Both the position numbers and the translations under genes were made by a program. The notes under the pieces are model-generated. The model searched no databases and was not told where the DNA came from. It saw only the letters and a list, made by a program, of their open reading frames with translations. From positions 248,001 to 312,000 of the forward strand of contig OZ251461.1 of assembly GCA_965242575.1 (NCBI GenBank): 64,000 bases of DNA, given 5' to 3'. Origin of the DNA: JANQOH01 sp965242575. GTDB taxonomy: Bacteria; Pseudomonadota; Alphaproteobacteria; UBA7887. The stretch's first letter is position 1, and every line of letters starts with the position of its first letter. Shown piece after piece: positions 58,660 to 64,000 of this stretch.

Positions 58660-59563
58660 ACCGCTTTCCCGCCGCGGCCGGCGCGCTCCGGCCGTCCTTG
58701 TCGTTACCGCCCTCGTCCTCGCCGTCCTCGCCGGGGCCGGCCCGCCGCCCGCCGCGGCGGAGGACGGCGCCGCCGCATCGCGCGAGGAGTTCGAGCGCCG
58801 CAGGAAGGAGATCGCCCGCCGCGCCGCCGAGCGCGCGGCGGAGTTCATGACCGCGCGCCTGCGCCTGTTCGAGCGCGACGGCGATTACGTCGAGGCGGAG
58901 GTGGAGAAGCGCGTGCGCGCCGGGCGCTCCGAGGCCGAGGCGCTCGACGAGGTGGCGGGCCGCGGCCGCGCCGAACGCATCGCCCGCGCGCGCCAGCGCA
59001 TGCTGGAGGTGCACTTCCCCACCGAGCGCGACCGCGACGCGATCCTGCGCCGCTACCGCGCCGTCGCCGGCGCCATGCGCGCCGCCGGCTTCGACCCCGG
59101 CGCCGCGCGCTCGGCCATTCCCCTCGTCGAGTCGACCTACGACCCCGGCGCGTTCAACATCGCCGCCCGCCTCGGCGGCGAGACGGTCAAGGGCATGTGG
59201 CAGTTCACCGAAAGCACGGGCCGCGAATACGGCTTGGCGGTGACCTCGCGCGGGCGCGGCGAGAGCGCCGGCGACCCCGACGAGCGCTACGACCCCGGCA
59301 AGAGTTCGCGCGCCGCGCGCGCCTATCTCGATGCGCTGGACCGCTTCCCCTTCGCCGATGGCTGCCCCGCCTCCGAGGAGCTGGTGATCGCCTCCTACCA
59401 CATGGGCCAGGGCAACGCGAACCGGAAGATCCGCAAATACGGCTGCGATTTCTGGTCCTGGCGCAAGGACGGCGAGGCCGGCTTCGGCGCCCACAGCTAC
59501 AACTACCCCGCCCTCGTCCTCGCCGGGCGCGAATTGATGGCGGAACTGGAGGCGGGCAGCTAA
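58649..59563 (+). CDS. Lytic transglycosylase (SLT/MltD-like)
   Basis: A 304-residue exported protein: signal AVLVVTALVLAVLAGAGPPP, helical N-terminal part, then the SLT domain with catalytic Glu161 in AIPLVESTYDPGAFN, GMWQFTESTGREYGLAVTSR and SSRAARAYLDALDRFPFADG. It cuts the glycan strands of murein and so could open the wall for the envelope machine encoded before it. It overlaps the TonB-like gene by 11 bases; last gene of the cluster. Confidence 0.85.
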   Translation: MRAEPLSRRGRRAPAVLVVTALVLAVLAGAGPPPAAAEDGAAASREEFERRRKEIARRAAERAAEFMTARLRLFERDGDYVEAEVEKRVRAGRSEAEALDEVAGRGRAERIARARQRMLEVHFPTERDRDAILRRYRAVAGAMRAAGFDPGAARSAIPLVESTYDPGAFNIAARLGGETVKGMWQFTESTGREYGLAVTSRGRGESAGDPDERYDPGKSSRAARAYLDALDRFPFADGCPASEELVIASYHMGQGNANRKIRKYGCDFWSWRKDGEAGFGAHSYNYPALVLAGRELMAELEAGS

Positions 59564-59715
59564 CGGGCGCCGCGCGGAGGAGAGGACGATGCGAAAAGGA
59601 GCCGTGCAGCGATTCCCGTTATGGGCGGATCGCGGTCCGGATACGCTTTTCCCGTAACTGCCGCGGAAGGCGCAGCCCTCCGAAGCGAAAATCGCCGCCC
59701 GGCCGCGCGCCGCCG

Positions 59716-59743
59716 TTGACACGTCGCGCGCCGCCGTCTAACT
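59716..59743 (+). promoter_or_regulatory. Promoter of the sdh operon
   Basis: TTGACA (59716-59721) with a -10-like TCTAAC/CTAACT at 59737-59743 (15-16 bp spacing), about 43 bp before sdhC. The -35 box is perfect, the spacing short. Confidence 0.4.
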
Positions 59744-59785
59744 CTCCGCCGCCCCGCCACCGGCGCGCGCAAGGAAGCGGTCCGC

Positions 59786-60181
59786 ATGTCCCAGGCCAGC
59801 CGGCCGCTGTCGCCGCATATCTCGATCTACCGGTGGCCGCTCGCCGCGGCGCTGTCGATCCTGCACCGCGCCACGGGAATCGCCCTCGGCGCGGGGACGC
59901 TCATGCTCGCCTGGTGGCTCGCCGCGGCGGCGGCGGGGCCGGACGCCTTCGCCGCCGCGCAAGCCTGCGTCGGCTCGATCGCCGGGAGGCTGCTGCTGTT
60001 CGGCTGGAGCTGGGCGCTGTTCTACCACCTGTGCAACGGCGTCCGGCACCTGTTCTGGGACGCGGGGCGGGGCTACGATCTCGCGGTCGCGCGGCGCAGC
60101 GGCCAGGCCGCGGTCGCCGCCTCGGCGGTCCTCACCCTGGCGGCCTGGGCCTGGGGCTACGCCGCGATGTGCGAATCGTGA
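59786..60181 (+). CDS. sdhC: Succinate dehydrogenase cytochrome b556 subunit
   Basis: A 131-residue three-helix protein. RPLSPHISIYRWPLAAALSI followed by LHRATGIAL is the family signature at the quinone site, and FYHLCNGVRHLFWDAG carries the heme-ligand His. It anchors complex II in the inner membrane. Overlaps sdhD by 4 bases. Confidence 0.95.
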   Translation: MSQASRPLSPHISIYRWPLAAALSILHRATGIALGAGTLMLAWWLAAAAAGPDAFAAAQACVGSIAGRLLLFGWSWALFYHLCNGVRHLFWDAGRGYDLAVARRSGQAAVAASAVLTLAAWAWGYAAMCES

Positions 60182-60561
60182 GCGCGCGGCGGACGCCGCT
60201 GGCGCGGGCGCGCGGACTGGGCGCGTCCGGGTCCGGGACCGCGCATTGGTGGGCGCAGCGGGCGACCGCCGCGGCGCTGGTCCCGCTGGCGTTGTGGCTG
60301 GTGGCCTCGCTCGCCGCCCGCGCCGGAAGCGGCCACGCCGAGGTCGCCGAATGGATCGCGCGGCCGTGGACGGCGACGGCGCTCGTCCTGCTGCTCGCCG
60401 CCGCGTTCCACCACCTGAAACTCGGCATGCAGGTCGTCATCGAGGATTACGTGGGCGCCGGCCTCGGGCGGCATTGCTGCCTGATGGCCAACGGTTTCGC
60501 CTGCATCGCGCTCGCCGCGGCGTCGATCCTCGCCGTGCTCAAGATCGCGCTGGGCGGCTGA
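60178..60561 (+). CDS. sdhD: Succinate dehydrogenase membrane-anchor subunit
   Basis: A 127-residue three-helix protein starting with GTG. RARGLGASGSGTAHWWAQRA is the usual entry; HHLKLGMQVVIEDYV carries the heme His and the HxxxGxxVIxEDYV motif. Part of the sdhCDAB operon, 5 bases from sdhA. Confidence 0.95.
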   Translation: MSARRTPLARARGLGASGSGTAHWWAQRATAAALVPLALWLVASLAARAGSGHAEVAEWIARPWTATALVLLLAAAFHHLKLGMQVVIEDYVGAGLGRHCCLMANGFACIALAAASILAVLKIALGG

Positions 60562-60566
60562 ACGCG

Positions 60567-62357
60567 GTGCCGGAAGCCTACCCGATTACGGACCACGCCT
60601 ACGACGTCGTCGTCGTCGGCGCCGGCGGCGCGGGGCTGCGCGCGGCCTTCGGCATGGCCGAGCGCGGACTCAGGACGGCGTGCCTCACCAAGGTGTTCCC
60701 GACGCGCAGCCACACCGTGGCGGCGCAGGGCGGCATATCGGCGGCGCTCGGCAATATGGGCGAGGACGATTGGCGCTGGCACATGTACGACACCGTGAAG
60801 GGGTCGGACTGGCTCGGCGACCAGGACGCCATCGAATACATGTGCCGCGAGGCGGTCCCGGCGGTGATCGAGCTGGAGCATTACGGCGTGCCGTTCTCGC
60901 GCACCCCGGAGGGCAATATCTACCAGCGCGCGTTCGGCGGCATGACCACCCGCTACGGCGAGGGGATCGCGCAGCGCACCTGCGCCGCCGCCGACCGGAC
61001 GGGGCATGCGATCCTGCACACTCTCTACCAGCAGGCGCTGCGCTGCCGCGCCGAGTTCATGGTCGAGTATTTCGCCCTCGACCTGCTCATGGACGGCGAC
61101 GGGGCGTGCCGGGGGGTCCTGGCGTGGAGCCTGGAGGACGGGACCCTCCACCGCTTCCGCGCGCACCGGACGGTGCTGGCGACCGGCGGCTACGGGCGCG
61201 CCTATTTCTCCTGCACCTCGGCGCACACCTGCACCGGCGACGGCGCCGCGATGGCGCTGCGCGCCGGGCTGCCGTGCCAGGACATGGAGTTCGTGCAGTT
61301 CCACCCCACCGGGATTTACGGCGCCGGCTGCCTGATCACCGAGGGCGTGCGCGGCGAGGGCGGCTACCTGACCAATTCCGAAGGCGAGCGCTTCATGGAG
61401 CGTTACGCGCCCTCGGCGAAGGACCTCGCCTCGCGCGACGTGGTGTCGCGGTCGATGACGGTGGAGATCCGCGAGGGCCGCGGCGTCGGCGCCGAAAACG
61501 ACCACCTCCACCTGCATCTCGAACACCTGGACCCGGCGCTCATCGCCGAGCGCCTGCCGGGGATCGCCGAGACGGCGCGGATCTTCTCCGGCGTCGACGT
61601 GACCCGCGAGCCGATCCCGGTGCTGCCGACCTGCCACTACAACATGGGCGGAGTTCCGACGAACCATCGCGGCGAGGCGGTGACCGTGCGCGATGGCGAC
61701 CCGGACGCGGCGGTTCCGGGGCTGATGGCGATCGGCGAGGCGGCGTGCGTGTCGGTCCACGGCGCCAACCGGCTGGGCTCCAACTCGCTGCTCGACCTGG
61801 TGGTGTTCGGGCGCGCGGCGGCGATCCGCGCCGCCGAGACGATCTCGCCCGGCGCGCGCCACCCCGAGCTGCCGAAGGACGCCGGCGAACGCGCGCTGGC
61901 GCATTTCGACCGCCTGCGCCACGCCGGCGGAAGCACGCCGACGGCGGCGTTCCGGCTGGAGATGCAGCGAACGATGCAGAACCATTGCGCCGTGTTCCGC
62001 ACCGGCGAGGTGCTGCGCGAGGGCGCCGGGAAGCTCGACGCGCTGTGGCGCGCGCGCGACGACATCAAGGTCTCCGACCGGTCGATGATCTGGAACTCGG
62101 ACCTGGTGGAGACGCTGGAGTACGAGAACCTGCTGGCGCAGTCGGTGGTGGCGATGGCGGGCGCCGGCGCGCGCGAGGAAAGCCGCGGCGCCCATGCGCG
62201 CGAGGACTTCGCCGAGCGCGACGACGAGAACTGGCTCAAGCACACGGTGGCCTGGCTCGGCGAGGACGGGGCGGCGCGACTCGACTACCGCCCGGTGCGC
62301 CTGGAGACGCTGAGCGCCGACGCCCGGGCGATCCCGCCCCAGGCGCGGGTTTACTGA
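60567..62357 (+). CDS. sdhA: Succinate dehydrogenase flavoprotein subunit
   Basis: A 596-residue enzyme (GTG start). VVVGAGGAGLRAAFGMAERG binds FAD, SHTVAAQGGISAALGNM carries the His that holds FAD covalently, QFHPTGIYGAGCLITEGVRG and HGANRLGSNSLLDLVVFG follow, with active-site Arg in SRSMTVEIREGRG. It oxidises succinate to fumarate. Confidence 0.97.
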   Translation: MPEAYPITDHAYDVVVVGAGGAGLRAAFGMAERGLRTACLTKVFPTRSHTVAAQGGISAALGNMGEDDWRWHMYDTVKGSDWLGDQDAIEYMCREAVPAVIELEHYGVPFSRTPEGNIYQRAFGGMTTRYGEGIAQRTCAAADRTGHAILHTLYQQALRCRAEFMVEYFALDLLMDGDGACRGVLAWSLEDGTLHRFRAHRTVLATGGYGRAYFSCTSAHTCTGDGAAMALRAGLPCQDMEFVQFHPTGIYGAGCLITEGVRGEGGYLTNSEGERFMERYAPSAKDLASRDVVSRSMTVEIREGRGVGAENDHLHLHLEHLDPALIAERLPGIAETARIFSGVDVTREPIPVLPTCHYNMGGVPTNHRGEAVTVRDGDPDAAVPGLMAIGEAACVSVHGANRLGSNSLLDLVVFGRAAAIRAAETISPGARHPELPKDAGERALAHFDRLRHAGGSTPTAAFRLEMQRTMQNHCAVFRTGEVLREGAGKLDALWRARDDIKVSDRSMIWNSDLVETLEYENLLAQSVVAMAGAGAREESRGAHAREDFAERDDENWLKHTVAWLGEDGAARLDYRPVRLETLSADARAIPPQARVY

Positions 62358-62375
62358 TCCGCGGAGGAGGCGGAC

Positions 62376-63155
62376 ATGGCCGAATTCAGGCTGCCCCCCG
62401 CTTCGCGGGTTCGCGAGGGCAGGACGCACCCGGCGCCGGAGGGCGCGGCGCGGACGCGGACCTTCGCGGTCTATCGCTGGAGCCCCGACGACGGCGCCAA
62501 CCCGCGCCTCGACCGCTACCGGGTCGACACGGACCGCTGCGGGCCGATGGTCCTCGACGCGCTGATCGCGATCAAGAACGAGATCGACTCGACGCTGACC
62601 TTCCGCCGGTCGTGCCGCGAGGGGGTTTGCGGCAGCTGCGCGATGAACATCGACGGCGCGAACACGCTCGCCTGCACCAAATACATCGCCGATGTGAAGG
62701 GCGAGGTGGCGGTCTATCCGCTGCCGCACCTGCCGGTGATCAAGGACCTGGTGCCCGACCTGTCGCTGGCCTACGCGCAATATGCGGCGACCGAGCCGTG
62801 GCTGCGCGCCGAATCGCCGCCGCCGCCCGACCGCGAGCGGCGGCAGTCGCCGGAGGAGCGGCGCGCGCTCGACGGGCTGTACGAATGCATATTGTGTTTC
62901 TGCTGCACGACCTCCTGCCCCAGCTACTGGTGGAGCGGCGACCGCTACCTGGGCCCGGCGGCGCTGTTGCAGGCGCGCCGCTGGCTCGCCGACAGCCGCG
63001 ACGAGGCGGCGGGGGAGCGCCTCGACGCGCTGGAGGACCCGTTCAAGCTCTACCGCTGCCACACCATCATGAACTGCGCCCACGCCTGCCCCAAGGGCCT
63101 GAACCCGGCGCGGGCGATCGGCGAGATCAAGACGCAGCTGATCGCGCGCCGCTGA
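62376..63155 (+). CDS. sdhB: Succinate dehydrogenase iron-sulfur subunit
   Basis: A 259-residue protein with all cluster motifs: CREGVCGSCAMNIDGANTLA for [2Fe-2S], CILCFCCTTSCPSYWW for [4Fe-4S] and CHTIMNCAHACPKGLNP for [3Fe-4S]. Passes electrons from SdhA to quinone. GGAGGAGG before the ATG. Confidence 0.97.
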   Translation: MAEFRLPPASRVREGRTHPAPEGAARTRTFAVYRWSPDDGANPRLDRYRVDTDRCGPMVLDALIAIKNEIDSTLTFRRSCREGVCGSCAMNIDGANTLACTKYIADVKGEVAVYPLPHLPVIKDLVPDLSLAYAQYAATEPWLRAESPPPPDRERRQSPEERRALDGLYECILCFCCTTSCPSYWWSGDRYLGPAALLQARRWLADSRDEAAGERLDALEDPFKLYRCHTIMNCAHACPKGLNPARAIGEIKTQLIARR

Positions 63156-63168
63156 GCGGCGCCGCGGC

Positions 63169-64000
63169 ATGACCTGGACGGCGGCCGCCTTCGTAGCCGG
63201 CGGGCTGGCGCTGCTGCTCGGCGGCGGCGAGTGCTTGGTGCGCGGCGCGGTGGGGCTGGCGCGGAGCCTGGGAGTCCCGCCGCTGGTCATCGGGCTGACC
63301 GTGGTCGCGTTCGGGACCTCGGCGCCGGAGCTGGTGGTGAGCCTCCAGGCGGCGCTCGGCGGCCATCCCGACATCGTGCTGGGCAACGTGGTCGGCTCCA
63401 ACAACGCGAACATCCTGCTGATCGCGGGCGCGGCGGCGGCGATCCGCCCGGTCGCCGCGGAGCCGGGCGCGGTCCGCCGCGACGGCGCCGCGCTCATGGC
63501 GGCGACGCTGGCGTTCATCGGCCTGTGCCTGCTCGGCGAACTGGGCTTCGGCGCGGGCCTCGCGCTGGCGGCGGCGCTGGCGGCGTGGATGGCGCTGGCG
63601 CTCCGCTCGGCGCGCCGCCGGGGAAGCGAGGGGGAGGACGAGATCGAGCCCGCGCCGCGCGGCGCCGCCCCGGCCCTGCTCCTCACCCTGGCGGGGATCG
63701 CCGGAGTCCTGCTGGGCGCGCGGCTGCTGATCGACGGCGCGGTGGACGTGGCCCGCGCCGCCGGCCTGTCGGAGGCGGTCATCGGCCTGACGCTGATCGC
63801 CTTCGGCACCTCGCTGCCGGAGCTGGCGGCGGCGGGAATGGCGGCGCTGCGCGGCCACGGCGACATCGCGCTCGGCAACGTGATGGGCAGCAACCTGTTC
63901 AACATGCTGGGCATCGCCGGCGTAACGGCGATGGCGGCCCCGGTCCCCGTTCCGGCCGAACTGCTCCGCCTCGACCTGTGGGTCATGCTGGCGGCGACGC
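63169..64000 (+). CDS. Na+/Ca2+-exchanger-family protein, 3-prime end outside the window
   Basis: 277 residues visible of a CaCA-family antiporter. The two inverted repeats are clear: VIGLTVVAFGTSAPELVVSL with LGNVVGSNNANILLI, and VIGLTLIAFGTSLPELAAAG with LGNVMGSNLFNMLGIA. These GTSxPE and GNxxGSN motifs form the ion-binding centre. YrbG/MaX1-like. The last helices are cut by the window edge. Confidence 0.9.
   Translation, partial: MTWTAAAFVAGGLALLLGGGECLVRGAVGLARSLGVPPLVIGLTVVAFGTSAPELVVSLQAALGGHPDIVLGNVVGSNNANILLIAGAAAAIRPVAAEPGAVRRDGAALMAATLAFIGLCLLGELGFGAGLALAAALAAWMALALRSARRRGSEGEDEIEPAPRGAAPALLLTLAGIAGVLLGARLLIDGAVDVARAAGLSEAVIGLTLIAFGTSLPELAAAGMAALRGHGDIALGNVMGSNLFNMLGIAGVTAMAAPVPVPAELLRLDLWVMLAAT

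Overview
The window is very GC-rich DNA from a Gram-negative bacterium, most likely an alphaproteobacterium. The best lineage marker is a circularly permuted, two-piece tmRNA gene at about 23800-24092 (tag ANDNYAEVRLAA). An aa3-type cytochrome oxidase operon in the alphaproteobacterial order, ThyX instead of ThyA, porins of the alphaproteobacterial general type and many CCDC90/DUF1640 proteins agree with this. Genus cannot be set from sequence reading alone.

Layout. (1) 1-11760 is an accessory, heavily rearranged stretch: a partial OprP-like porin, a cluster of small CCDC90/DUF1640 coiled-coil membrane proteins with chimeric remnants (an SDR tail, an HslU tail), an intact porin, a tyrosine recombinase, a second porin split into two oppositely oriented halves by an apparent inversion at a 27-bp inverted repeat, a degenerate ImmA/IrrE-type protein with its partner, and an AsmA tail. 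(2) 11848-32041 is mostly core metabolism: single-chain acyl-CoA carboxylase, CoA-transferase, tRNA-Gln, folD, fumarase, sspB, ssrA, thyX, cutA, a macrodomain protein, PhyH and the ctaC-ctaD-ctaB-coxF-like-ctaG-ctaE operon. (3) 32123-38940 holds two HicA/HicB loci whose HicB antitoxins carry extra C-terminal enzyme-like domains (uracil-DNA-glycosylase-like; PD-(D/E)XK-like), around tldD and ilvD, ending in broken HigB/HigA genes and a decayed SMC tail. (4) 39073-46787 is ordinary metabolism (hydrolase, DapA family, ketopantoate reductase, acyl-CoA ligase) plus two more tandem CCDC90/DUF1640 genes. (5) 47052-59563 is a co-directional surface/envelope gene set: an inverse autotransporter behind a 12-bp tandem repeat, two lipoproteins, then a tightly packed cluster of DUF4384 protein, caspase-like peptidase, secreted helical protein, lipoprotein, TolQ/ExbB-like and TolR/ExbD-like channel proteins, a Pro/Glu-repeat membrane protein and a lytic transglycosylase. 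(6) 59786-64000 is sdhCDAB and the start of a Na+/Ca2+ exchanger.

How genes may work together. The recombinase, the crossover repeats and the split porin look like an on/off or shuffling switch for a major outer-membrane channel: flipping 5821-7830 would rejoin the two porin halves in frame. The 49828-59563 cluster reads as one envelope-spanning machine energised by the proton-motive force, with a caspase-fold protease and a murein-cutting enzyme attached. The HicB fusions suggest that toxin-antitoxin regulation has been joined to DNA-acting domains. Recurrent 3-prime gene tails joined to unrelated sequence (SDR, HslU, AsmA, SMC) show repeated end-fragment capture or deletion in this genome. 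All functional statements are from reading sequence; no database search was run.
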